A DNA stretch of 48,118 bases, taken from assembly GCF_014207445.1 (NCBI RefSeq), contig NZ_JACHEM010000026.1, positions 1-48,118 of the forward strand, read 5' to 3'. Origin of the DNA: Streptomyces candidus (lineage in GTDB: Bacteria > Actinomycetota > Actinomycetes > Streptomycetales > Streptomycetaceae). The translations under genes and the position numbers were made by a program. The notes under the pieces are model-generated. The model searched no databases, had not been told where the DNA came from, and was given only the letters and a program-made list of their open reading frames with translations. Positions 26,616-34,288 of this stretch are shown here, piece after piece; the first letter of the stretch is position 1; each line of letters opens with the position of its first letter.

Positions 26616-27332
26616 ATGAACGGGCAAACGACCGTTGCCGATCGGATCCTGCAGTTCAACCAGGAACTTGCGGAGACCACGCTTGAACTGCCGCCCGGAT
26701 TCGCGGTCCTCAACCCGTTTAGCGGCCCCCAGAAGGAGCGCGTCCACGAGGTGACGACCGCGTTCTACCGCAAGTACTACGACGACGACAGGCCGCGCCG
26801 TCTGGTGCTGGGAAGCTCGCCCGCCCGGCGGGGCACGGCCGTGACCGGGGTCCCGTTCGAAGACGCCAAGCTCCTCGAAAGCAAAACGGGAGTCGATGTC
26901 GACGGCTATGCGGTGAGCCGGCCCTCCGCCGGATTCCTGCACGACGTCATCAGTCGCTACGGGGGCCGGGAAAGGTTCTACGCCGACTTCGTCATGAGCT
27001 TTGTGTGCCCTCTCGGACTGGTGAGAAAGAACCCCGAGGGAAGGGAGGCCAACTGCAACTTCTACGAAAACAAGAAGTTGCTGGAGCTTCTGCATACATT
27101 CCTCGTGGACGCTCTGGAGCGTCAGGTCACATTTGGAACCGACACCTCGGTGTGCTACTGCATCGGCAGCGGCGAGAACTTCAAGTTTCTCTCGAAGGTG
27201 AATGAGGGCCAGCGCTTCTTCAAAAGGATCGTGCCCCTGGAGCACCCGCGCTTCATCACGCAATACAACGGGGCGAGAACAGAGGAATTTGCCGAGAAGT
27301 ACCTCAGTGCTTTCCGCGGAGAAGGCGACTAG
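26616..27332 (+). CDS. SMUG2-like uracil-DNA glycosylase family protein (DUF4918)
   Basis: A 238-residue protein that matches the DUF4918/SMUG2 pattern: VLNPFSGPQ at the start, FYRKYYDDDRPRRLVLG, TGVPFEDAKLLES, SFVCPLGLV, GENFKFLSKVNE and HPRFITQYN (H210). The first catalytic motif reads GSSPARRG (66-73), where I would expect a GINPGR-like sequence, so the usual active-site Asn is a Ser. It may still bind or excise bases, or may be altered. The ATG at 26616 has AAGGA upstream. Its place in a biosynthetic operon suggests self-protection against a DNA-reactive product or processing of a base. Confidence 0.8.
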   Translation: MNGQTTVADRILQFNQELAETTLELPPGFAVLNPFSGPQKERVHEVTTAFYRKYYDDDRPRRLVLGSSPARRGTAVTGVPFEDAKLLESKTGVDVDGYAVSRPSAGFLHDVISRYGGRERFYADFVMSFVCPLGLVRKNPEGREANCNFYENKKLLELLHTFLVDALERQVTFGTDTSVCYCIGSGENFKFLSKVNEGQRFFKRIVPLEHPRFITQYNGARTEEFAEKYLSAFRGEGD

Positions 27333-27421
27333 CTGTGCCGCCCTCCGTAGCGCCTCTCGGCTGTTTCCCCGCAGGCTGACGGCTCCCGACGCGACGGATC
27401 GAAAAGAAGGAGAACAGCACA

Positions 27422-28201
27422 GTGGTGACAGAAGGCAGGGTCCTGGTCCACTTCGGTTCGGAACGCGTCAGCGTCCACCGCCTCCAGAGCGGCGAGCTGC
27501 AGCTGCTCACGAGGGAGCGGCTTCCATTCGGAGCCGGCCTCACGGGCGTGGCGCTCGCGGACAGCGTCAGCGAGTTCTGCGCCGGGCTCAAGGAGTTCAC
27601 CGAGGCCGTTGACAACAAGAGCACGCGGGTGCACGCCACCGGGGTCTTCCAGCAGCTCCCGCAGCCGGAAGCGGCCACGCTGGTCAACAGCTTCTACGTC
27701 GACACGGGCCTCTACTTCAACATCGTGAGGCCCGACCTGGAACGGTTCTACCTGGACACGGGCATGTCCACCTGCGGCTCGAGCGACATGGTGGAAGGCC
27801 TGGTCCGGCGGGAGTTTCGGACGGCAGTCGTCTGCGGCAGCTTCCAGCAGTCCCTGGGGCACATCGAGGGCACCATCACCCAGCTGCGCGAAACCGGCAC
27901 CCAGGTGCTCAGCCCCCGCAGCACCCGGATCAAGCCGGAGACCGAGGGCACTGACTTCATCCTCTTCGACTATCAGGACTTGCTGAAGAACGAACGCGAC
28001 ACGTGGCGGCACAAGTACGTGCACATGGACGCCTTCAGGCAGGCCGACGCTGTCGTCGTGTGCAACCCGGGCGGTCGCGTCGGAAGCGGCACCGTCTTCG
28101 AGCTCGGCTTCATGTCCGCGCTCGGTAAGAGGGTCATCTTCACGGAGGAGCCCCTGGGTGTATATGTCTCCTTCCCCTGCGAGGTGGGCCTGGGCGCCTG
28201 A
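27422..28201 (+). CDS. Nucleoside 2-deoxyribosyltransferase-like protein with extra N-terminal domain
   Basis: A 259-residue protein. Residues 130-259 look like an NDT/CMP-glycosidase-type fold: FRTAVVCGSFQQSLGHIEG, HMDAFRQADAVVVCNPGG, then GRVGSGTVFELGFMSALGK, with E227 at the place of the catalytic Glu. Enzymes of this group cleave or exchange N-glycosidic bonds. Residues 1-115 faintly resemble the start of Ppx/GppA phosphatases (FGSERVSVHRL, RERLPFGAGLTG), which I hold with low confidence. GTG 27422 is used, with GGAG 10 bases upstream; GTG 27425 is an alternative. Confidence 0.65.
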   Translation: MVTEGRVLVHFGSERVSVHRLQSGELQLLTRERLPFGAGLTGVALADSVSEFCAGLKEFTEAVDNKSTRVHATGVFQQLPQPEAATLVNSFYVDTGLYFNIVRPDLERFYLDTGMSTCGSSDMVEGLVRREFRTAVVCGSFQQSLGHIEGTITQLRETGTQVLSPRSTRIKPETEGTDFILFDYQDLLKNERDTWRHKYVHMDAFRQADAVVVCNPGGRVGSGTVFELGFMSALGKRVIFTEEPLGVYVSFPCEVGLGA

Positions 28202-28363
28202 GCAACCCGCGCAGGGCTGCCGCACCTCACCCCGCTCCCGCGTCTTCGCCTGGATCGAGGCTCGGTGAACAGCGCAGTCCCCGCACGCAGGCCGCCTGCT
28301 CGTTCTCTCTGCCCACCCCGATCCCGCTTCTCGGCTACGAAGATTCGGAAAGGACTCCCGCCG

Positions 28364-30148
28364 GTGGAACACATCGACATAGCGCGCGACAGACTGCGAG
28401 AGATCGTGGCGTCTGTCCTTGAGGTGGAAAAGGAAACCATCGCGCCTGGTGCCCAGTTCTACGAGGAACTCGGCATGAGCTCCCTGGAGAAGGTCGAGGT
28501 CGTGGTCACGGTCGAGCGCGAGTTCGGAGCCCTGTCCGCGCAGGAAGCGGCAGCCTTCACCAGCCTGGACGCCGCGGCGGCCGTGCTCGGCGAGCGGACG
28601 AGGACCCTCAGGGATGTCGACCTGATCGACCGCTTGGTGGCCGGCCATGTCTGCGCCGGCCGGGGTGACCGGGCCAGCTACCTCGACCCCCAGGTCGGGG
28701 AGATCACCTACGCGGGCCTCCTGGAGGCAGCCCGCGCTTATGCGGGCGCCCTGCGAGCCGCCGGCATACCCGAGAGCGCCCGCGGGCTCCTGGTCGCCGA
28801 CGACTCCGTGGCGACCGTAGTCGCCGTCCTGGGCTTGTGGTGGCACGGCTGCGTCCCGGTGGTGATCAGTCCGGCGCTCACGGACGGCGAAGTCCGTTAC
28901 ATCGCCGACGACTGCGCCGCCGCGATGGTGCACCTGGACGCGGCCTCCGCGCGGCAACGCGCCCTCGATGAGCTGTTCGCCACGACCCCCCGATTCTCCG
29001 GCGCTGACGTCCGCGCTGCTCTGGCGACGGCCAAGGCTGGCCCCGCGCACCGCCCGCAGGAGGCCGGGCTCCCCGCCGCGTGGAGCGCGGGCCGTGAGGC
29101 GCTCGTGCAATACACCTCCGGAAGCACGGGCATGCCCAAGGGGGTGCGGCACTCGGCGGGCGCGATCGCGGCCATGACCGACGGCATCGGCACCGTACTG
29201 GGCCTGACTCCCGAGGACACCGTGCTGTCCAGCGCCCGGATGAACTTCGGCTACGGCTTCGGCAACTCCGTCCTGTGCCCCCTGGCGGCCGGCTCCCGCG
29301 TCGCGCTCATCCGCGGCACGGTCGACGTCCACTCCCTCGCCGCCGCGATGCAACGCCACCGGCCCACCGTGCTGTTCTCCGTCCCACGGCTGTACGCGGC
29401 GCTGCTGAACGCCTCCGGGACCACGCTCGCCACCGACTGCGTCGACTCCGTGCGGCTGTGCGTAGCGGCGGGCGAGAATCTCCCGGGCCCGCTCAGCGAG
29501 AGGATCCGCACCGCCTTCCAGGCCCAGCTGCTCAATGGCCTCGGCGCAACCGAGGTCCTCCACATCGTCGTCGCCACCACACCGGGGAAGGAGCGGCCGG
29601 GCACCTTCGGCATCCCGGTGCCCGGGATCACGGCCACCGTCCGCACCTCCGACGGCACGCCCGTTGCCGACGGCCAGGAGGGCCGCCTGCACATCGCCGG
29701 CCCGACGGTCGCCCTTGGCTACATCGGTCGCTCGGAGTCCGCAGCGCTCACTTTTGCCGACGGCGGCGCCTACACCGGCGACGTGGTGCGCCGTGCGCCG
29801 GACGGCACGTTCACTCATCTGTGCCGCGTCGATGATGTGCTCAACCTGGGCGGCTACAAGGTCGTACCAAGCGAGATCGAGAGCGTCCTGCGCGACGTGG
29901 AAAGGGTTCAGGACTGCGTGGTGGTCGGTGGCCGCGACGCCGACGGCCTAGAGCAGGCCGTGGCGTACCTGGTGGCCCAGCCGGGATCCGACGTGGCCGT
30001 GGTGCGGCGCGCGGTGCTCGCCGCGATCCGTGGCGGTCTCGCCGCCTACAAGCGGCCCGCGCGCCTGGAGTTCCTCGACGTGCTCCCGACCACGTCGACC
30101 GGCAAGCTGGCAGCCTTCGAGCTCAGGAAGGCGGCTGCACAACCGTGA
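28364..30148 (+). CDS. Acyl carrier protein fused to AMP-forming acyl ligase
   Basis: A 594-residue fusion from GTG 28364 (AAAGGA about 11 bases before). Residues 1-80 are a carrier protein with the phosphopantetheine Ser in LGMSSLEK (S40). The remainder is an ANL-family ligase like benzoate- or coumarate-CoA ligases: YTSGSTGMPKGV, YTGDVVR, LGGYKVVPSEIES and the C-terminal catalytic Lys in TSTGKLAAFE. It should activate a carboxylic acid with ATP and load it, perhaps onto its own carrier domain. The stop overlaps the ketoacyl synthase start (GTGA). Confidence 0.88.
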   Translation: MEHIDIARDRLREIVASVLEVEKETIAPGAQFYEELGMSSLEKVEVVVTVEREFGALSAQEAAAFTSLDAAAAVLGERTRTLRDVDLIDRLVAGHVCAGRGDRASYLDPQVGEITYAGLLEAARAYAGALRAAGIPESARGLLVADDSVATVVAVLGLWWHGCVPVVISPALTDGEVRYIADDCAAAMVHLDAASARQRALDELFATTPRFSGADVRAALATAKAGPAHRPQEAGLPAAWSAGREALVQYTSGSTGMPKGVRHSAGAIAAMTDGIGTVLGLTPEDTVLSSARMNFGYGFGNSVLCPLAAGSRVALIRGTVDVHSLAAAMQRHRPTVLFSVPRLYAALLNASGTTLATDCVDSVRLCVAAGENLPGPLSERIRTAFQAQLLNGLGATEVLHIVVATTPGKERPGTFGIPVPGITATVRTSDGTPVADGQEGRLHIAGPTVALGYIGRSESAALTFADGGAYTGDVVRRAPDGTFTHLCRVDDVLNLGGYKVVPSEIESVLRDVERVQDCVVVGGRDADGLEQAVAYLVAQPGSDVAVVRRAVLAAIRGGLAAYKRPARLEFLDVLPTTSTGKLAAFELRKAAAQP

Positions 30149-31284
30149 CCTGGGACATTACGGGCATGGCCGCCGTCGCCAACATCGGTGCCAACCCCTC
30201 CGAGATATTTGCCGCGTTGTGCGCGGGCCTGGAGAGCCGCAAGCCTCTGCGCGCATTCGACCCCGACAACTACAGGGCGAAATACGCCTACGAGATCGAC
30301 GACCGGCCCGAGGGCGGTGGCGACATACCGCGGCGCGCCACCCGCTGGCTCACCACCGTGGTCCGTCAGGCAGTCGCTAACGCGGGCCTGGGCGAGGACT
30401 TGTCACAGGTCCCCGTACTGGTCGGGACCACCATGCGTGAGCAGCGCAGCCTCGAACTGTGGTGGCGTGGCGATGCGGAAGTCGGCCTTGAGGACCTGCA
30501 TTTCGGCACCGCCCTGAAGGCGGCCTTCGGGGCGTCCACCACGTACACCTTCGCCAACGCCTGCTCCGCCACGCTGTACGCGCTCGGCATGGCCACCGAC
30601 ATGATCGAGGCAGGCATGGCCGACACGGTCGTCGTCGCGGGCACCGACGCCGCCACCGAGAGCGGCTTCGGCACGCTCGACCGGGTGCAGAACGACATCC
30701 CCGACGCCCTGCGCCCCTTCGACGCCACGCACAAAGGCATGCTGATGGGTGAGGGCGCGGCGGCCGTCGTCGTCCAGCGCACCGGCACCCCCGGGGGCGG
30801 GCCCGTGCACGCCCGGGTGCGCGGTGTGTCCATGAACTGCGACGCTCACCACGCCACCGCGCCCGACCCCGACGGCATCACGAGCGCGGTGCTCGACGCC
30901 TACCGCAGAGCAGGGGTGCGGGCCTGCGACATCGACCTGGTGATGCTGCACGGCAGCGGCACCCCCCTCAACGACGCGACGGAGTCGAGCGTCCTGCGCC
31001 GCATCTTCGACGGCGCCGGACCCGGTCCGCGGATGACCGCCATCAAGGCGATGACCGGCCACACCCTGGGCGGCTCGGGACTGCTCAGCCTCGTGATGGC
31101 GGTGCTCGCCATGAAGGAAAGGACGGTACCCCCGGTCCTGGGACTCGCCGATCCGATCCCCGAGGCCGCAGGACTGGGCCTGGTGCAGGGCTCCCCCGTC
31201 TCCGGCGATCTGGCCATCGCGCAGATCGACGCGTTCGGCTTCGGAGGCATCAACGCCGTCGCAATCGTGGAGGCAGCGCGATGA
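30145..31284 (+). CDS. Beta-ketoacyl synthase, catalytically complete
   Basis: A 379-residue thiolase-fold condensing enzyme. The nucleophile Cys lies in ANACSATLYAL, the two histidines in HGSGTPLNDATE and TGHTLGGSG, and the Lys in IKAMTGH. It should make a C-C bond between an acyl group and a malonyl-type unit on a carrier protein. It is shorter than typical FabF (about 410). It overlaps both neighbours by four bases. The next gene encodes a Cys-less relative, so the two may form a KS/chain-length-factor-like dimer. Confidence 0.9.
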   Translation: MTWDITGMAAVANIGANPSEIFAALCAGLESRKPLRAFDPDNYRAKYAYEIDDRPEGGGDIPRRATRWLTTVVRQAVANAGLGEDLSQVPVLVGTTMREQRSLELWWRGDAEVGLEDLHFGTALKAAFGASTTYTFANACSATLYALGMATDMIEAGMADTVVVAGTDAATESGFGTLDRVQNDIPDALRPFDATHKGMLMGEGAAAVVVQRTGTPGGGPVHARVRGVSMNCDAHHATAPDPDGITSAVLDAYRRAGVRACDIDLVMLHGSGTPLNDATESSVLRRIFDGAGPGPRMTAIKAMTGHTLGGSGLLSLVMAVLAMKERTVPPVLGLADPIPEAAGLGLVQGSPVSGDLAIAQIDAFGFGGINAVAIVEAAR

Positions 31285-32240
31285 GCACCGCGCACATAAG
31301 GAACCCGAACGTCCGGGAAGTCGCCGTCACGGGCATCGGACTGGCCTTACCCGGTGTCGCGACGTACGGCGACCTTCTCGGACCCCTGCCCGGCGAGGGC
31401 GGCTTCGACCCCGCCACCGAACTCAGCGGACGCGAGCTGCGCCACAAGGACCGCGCGTCCCGGCTCGCCCTGCGAGCCGCCGAGTTCGCCCTCCACGACG
31501 CGGGCCTGACCGACGCCGACGCCACGTTCACGGGCGCCGCTGATGCGACCGCCGTCGTGGTCAGCACCAACCTGGGCAACGTGGACAGCATCTGCGCAGC
31601 CACCGACACGATCGCCAGAAAAGGCGTCAGGGGACTCAGCCCGCTGGGCCTGCCCCAGACATCAAGCAACGTCATCGCTGGCTGGGTGGCCATCCGCTAC
31701 GGGCTGCGCGGCCCCAACCTCACCGTCTGCAACGGCGTCACGAGCGGTCTGGATGCCCTCGCCTGGGCCCGGAACCTCATCGTGGCCGGGCGCGCCGAAG
31801 CCGCCGTTGTCGTCGGCGTCGAACCAGCCAACGACGTGACGGCGAAGCTGCTCGGCAAGCAGTCCACCGACGCGGCGGTCGCCGTCGTCCTCGAACCGGC
31901 GGACGCAGCCGCTTACCCTGGCGCCCGGCCGCGCGCCACGATCACTGGGTACGCACGGGCCAGGGACCTCGCCGCGGCGCTGACCTGCGCCGGTGTGGCG
32001 GAGGAGGAATCCGTCGGACTGTGGCTCGGGGACGAGGTAGGTGCCGGGGAGGGCCAGCTGCTCACAGCCACGCGCCGGATCGACCTGGAAGCCCAGCTGG
32101 GCCCGCTGTCCGGGGCACTTGGCGTCCTGCAGTGCGCCGCCGCGGCTGCCCACTTCGAGGGCCGCGCCACCGGGAACGTGCTCGCCACGGCCGGAGGCCC
32201 TCACCACGACGCGGCAGCCGTCCTGCTGCTGACCTCATGA
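31281..32240 (+). CDS. Ketoacyl-synthase-like protein without active-site Cys
   Basis: A 319-residue thiolase-fold protein. In the segment aligned with the nucleophile elbow (TVCNGVTSGLDAL) the Cys position is Val, and no HGTGT or K-x-x-x-GH motif is present in the short C terminus. This resembles chain-length factors of type II polyketide synthases in being a non-catalytic partner. It is translationally coupled to both neighbours (ATGA on each side) and has a TTA codon at 31347-31349, which would make translation depend on the bldA tRNA in Streptomyces. Confidence 0.8.
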   Translation: MSTAHIRNPNVREVAVTGIGLALPGVATYGDLLGPLPGEGGFDPATELSGRELRHKDRASRLALRAAEFALHDAGLTDADATFTGAADATAVVVSTNLGNVDSICAATDTIARKGVRGLSPLGLPQTSSNVIAGWVAIRYGLRGPNLTVCNGVTSGLDALAWARNLIVAGRAEAAVVVGVEPANDVTAKLLGKQSTDAAVAVVLEPADAAAYPGARPRATITGYARARDLAAALTCAGVAEEESVGLWLGDEVGAGEGQLLTATRRIDLEAQLGPLSGALGVLQCAAAAAHFEGRATGNVLATAGGPHHDAAAVLLLTS

Positions 32241-33283
32241 CCGTCCACTTGCCCATGCACGCAGGAGCCGGGGGAACACCCATGACCCATACGACCGTAA
32301 GCATCGAGGATCTCCGCACCCTGATAGCTGGCGTACTGGAGATCGAACCCGAGGAGGTCACCGACGAGGCGCGCTTCACCGACGAGCTCGACATCGACTC
32401 GCTGCTGATGCTCGAGATCTCCACACGCGTGGAGACCGCCTACGACGTCCCGGAGAACACCGTGGCCATCAGCGGTGCCAGGACCCTCGCCGAGCTGCAC
32501 GCCCTCGTCATCTCGAAGCACGTCGGAGAAACGTCGGCGGGCCCGGTCATCCGCCCGAGGCCGCTGAGCGACCCAGCGGCGCGTTTGTTCCTGTTCCACC
32601 ACGCCGGCGGCTCACACCTGCTCTACCGAGGCTGGGCGAAGCACTTCCCCCAGGACTGGGAACTCTGCCTGCTGGAAGCCCCCGGCCGAGGCCACCTGCA
32701 GACACTCCCGCTGATCGACGACTGCGACCGGCTGGTCGACTACTTCCACCACGCCATCGCTCCCCTGCTCGACCGGCCCTTCGGGTTTTTCGGTCACAGC
32801 CTGGGCGCCCTCATCGCCTACCAGCTCACCCGCCGCCTCCATCACGAGGGGGACCCGCTCCCCACCTGGCTGGGTGTGTCCGCCTACGGCGCCCCGAGAG
32901 TCGAGGCCGGCACCGGCGACCGCCCTTACCTGATGTCCGACGACGAACTGCGCGGCTGGCTGCGGAGCGTCGGCGGCAGCACACCGCAGCTCCTCGGCAA
33001 CGACTCCGTCTGGCCCGCGTTCGCCCCGGTGTTCCGCAGTGACCTCAAACTCCTGGACACCTGGGTGCCTCCCCACGACCCCGCGCCGCTGCCCGTTCCG
33101 CTCTCGGTGTTCGGGGGCCGCCACGACAAGCTGATCGGCGAAGACCGCCTGCTGTCCTGGCGAGCGTTCACCACGCACTTCCGCGGACTCGAGAGGTACG
33201 AGGGCGATCACTTCTACGTGATGGACCACCGGCAGCCTCTGGCTGCCGCCATCACGGCCGCGATGCGGTCCGCCGCTGCATGA
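32237..33283 (+). CDS. Acyl carrier protein fused to type II thioesterase
   Basis: A 348-residue fusion. Residues 20-95 are a carrier domain with ELDIDSLLMLE (S55). Residues about 115-345 are an alpha/beta hydrolase of the RifR/GrsT thioesterase type, with FFGHSLGALIAYQ (nucleophile S188), GRHDKLIG near the acid, and GDHFYVMDH for the His. It should release the finished chain or clear wrong ones. The ATG at 32237 overlaps the previous stop; ATG 32282, with GGGGG just upstream, is an alternative start that keeps the whole ACP. Confidence 0.88.
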   Translation: MTVHLPMHAGAGGTPMTHTTVSIEDLRTLIAGVLEIEPEEVTDEARFTDELDIDSLLMLEISTRVETAYDVPENTVAISGARTLAELHALVISKHVGETSAGPVIRPRPLSDPAARLFLFHHAGGSHLLYRGWAKHFPQDWELCLLEAPGRGHLQTLPLIDDCDRLVDYFHHAIAPLLDRPFGFFGHSLGALIAYQLTRRLHHEGDPLPTWLGVSAYGAPRVEAGTGDRPYLMSDDELRGWLRSVGGSTPQLLGNDSVWPAFAPVFRSDLKLLDTWVPPHDPAPLPVPLSVFGGRHDKLIGEDRLLSWRAFTTHFRGLERYEGDHFYVMDHRQPLAAAITAAMRSAAA

Positions 33284-33330
33284 GGCCGCCTTCACCAGGC
33301 CACCCGCTGGATGATCAAGTTTAAGAGGGT

Positions 33331-33349
33331 GCCCGCGGAGCGCGCGGGG
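33331..33349. terminator. Hairpin between convergent genes
   Basis: CCCGCG (33332-33337) and CGCGGG (33343-33348) pair around a 5-nt loop, with further GC-rich flanks. It sits 48 bases past the thioesterase stop and 9 bases before the stop of the convergent minus-strand gene, so it may serve both directions. There is no T-tract. Confidence 0.45.
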
Positions 33350-33357
33350 GCGGGCCT

Positions 33358-33753
33358 TCAGGCGCCGGGATCGACTTCGGGGTGCGTGAACCGCACAGGC
33401 TTGCCCAGCGACCGGGAGTAGGCAATTTCGGCCCGGGTGCTGTCTCCGATGTAGTCGCCGACCACGAGCACCTCATCAGCGAGCAGGATCTTCGACCGGT
33501 GCAGCTCGTCGAGTCGAACCTTCAACGCCTTGGCCTCGACAGGATCGGACCAAAGATCGTGCGACGACTTCATGTCGCAACCCGGCTTGACGACAATCTT
33601 CGCGGGCCGAGCGGTGGTCTCCCGCAGCTCGGCCTCAGCCATCTCAGCCATGAAACGAGTGGAGCCGCAGATCGCGACGATACGCGGGAAGCCCAGCTGC
33701 CTCTTCGCCTCGGCGAGCTTCTCCTCGGCGGTGATCACTTGCGGGGACGACAC
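33358..33753 (-). CDS. Nucleoside 2-deoxyribosyltransferase-like / DUF4406-like protein
   Basis: A 131-residue protein. It begins a short helix, then RIVAICGSTRF, ILLADEVLVVGDYIGDSTRAEIAYS and SLGKPVRF, which fit the NDT-like Rossmann fold in which Glu follows a G-x-S/T-x-x-E pattern (E in TRAEIA). GTG 33753 is chosen because AGGAGG lies 6 bases upstream; longer frames lack homology. It is convergent with the cluster and is the second protein of this fold nearby, so it may be related to it or belong to an unrelated nucleotide salvage function. Confidence 0.75.
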   Translation of the reverse strand: MSSPQVITAEEKLAEAKRQLGFPRIVAICGSTRFMAEMAEAELRETTARPAKIVVKPGCDMKSSHDLWSDPVEAKALKVRLDELHRSKILLADEVLVVGDYIGDSTRAEIAYSRSLGKPVRFTHPEVDPGA

Positions 33754-33921
33754 TGCTTCCTCCTGGTGGTGCGGGCCCGAGGGGTGCGTGCGGAGACGAG
33801 AACAAAGGCATCCAAGATCATCTTCTGGTGAGCGACATGGACACCCGCGCGCCCGCACTCTATGTGACGAGCACCCCTACGTGCTGCCGCGCCGCCCGTC
33901 GGCCAGCCCTACGCCCCGCCT

Positions 33922-34122
33922 GTGCGACGCCCAACCGGTCACCCTCGCCACGAGAAAGCCGGTACCGCTCACCGCGTTCAACGCCTCGATCAGCCAATTC
34001 ACACGGCAGGGCGCTGCGGTGCCGGCTTGGACGGCCTGTCCCCTTCCGGCTGCTGCTGGTGGTGGTGCCGGGTCGGGCTCGGGCACTGCCACAACCCGAA
34101 CGAGGGTGGCGCAATCAGATGA
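33922..34122 (+). CDS. Possible small Cys/Trp-rich protein
   Basis: A 66-residue ORF with a striking C-terminal patch SGCCWWWCRVGLGHCHNPNEGG and several Cys and Trp residues. I do not recognise a family. Its stop overlaps the next small ORF as ATGA (34119-34122). No strong ribosome binding site is visible. It could be a real small protein or a chance frame. Outside this ORF and the one that follows I see nothing convincing in 33754-34288. Confidence 0.3.
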   Translation: MRRPTGHPRHEKAGTAHRVQRLDQPIHTAGRCGAGLDGLSPSGCCWWWCRVGLGHCHNPNEGGAIR

Positions 34123-34259
34123 CCGCGTTGACGGAGCAACAGTGTCCGCCAGCAACCTTGCGGCCCCGCTGCACTTGGCGCGGCCCGCCGCAGCTGGCGG
34201 CCGCGATTCATGCCCGCGTCCGCAGCAAACCGACCGCCTGCCGCCCGCTCAGCATCTGA
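34119..34259 (+). CDS. Possible 46-residue protein coupled to previous ORF
   Basis: Starts at the ATG overlapping the stop of the Cys/Trp-rich ORF. The protein begins MTALTEQQCPPATLRPRCTW and has three Cys residues. No family is recognised. It ends 29 bases before the phosphotransferase gene. The coupling is the main support. Confidence 0.25.
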   Translation: MTALTEQQCPPATLRPRCTWRGPPQLAAAIHARVRSKPTACRPLSI

Positions 34260-34288
34260 GCACTTCGCTGCACTTCGACGAGGAGACC

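Noticed and set aside
27329..29818. An 829-codon minus-strand open frame
   Set aside because: Antisense to the deoxyribosyltransferase-like and ACP-ligase genes; the translation is low complexity with no domain.
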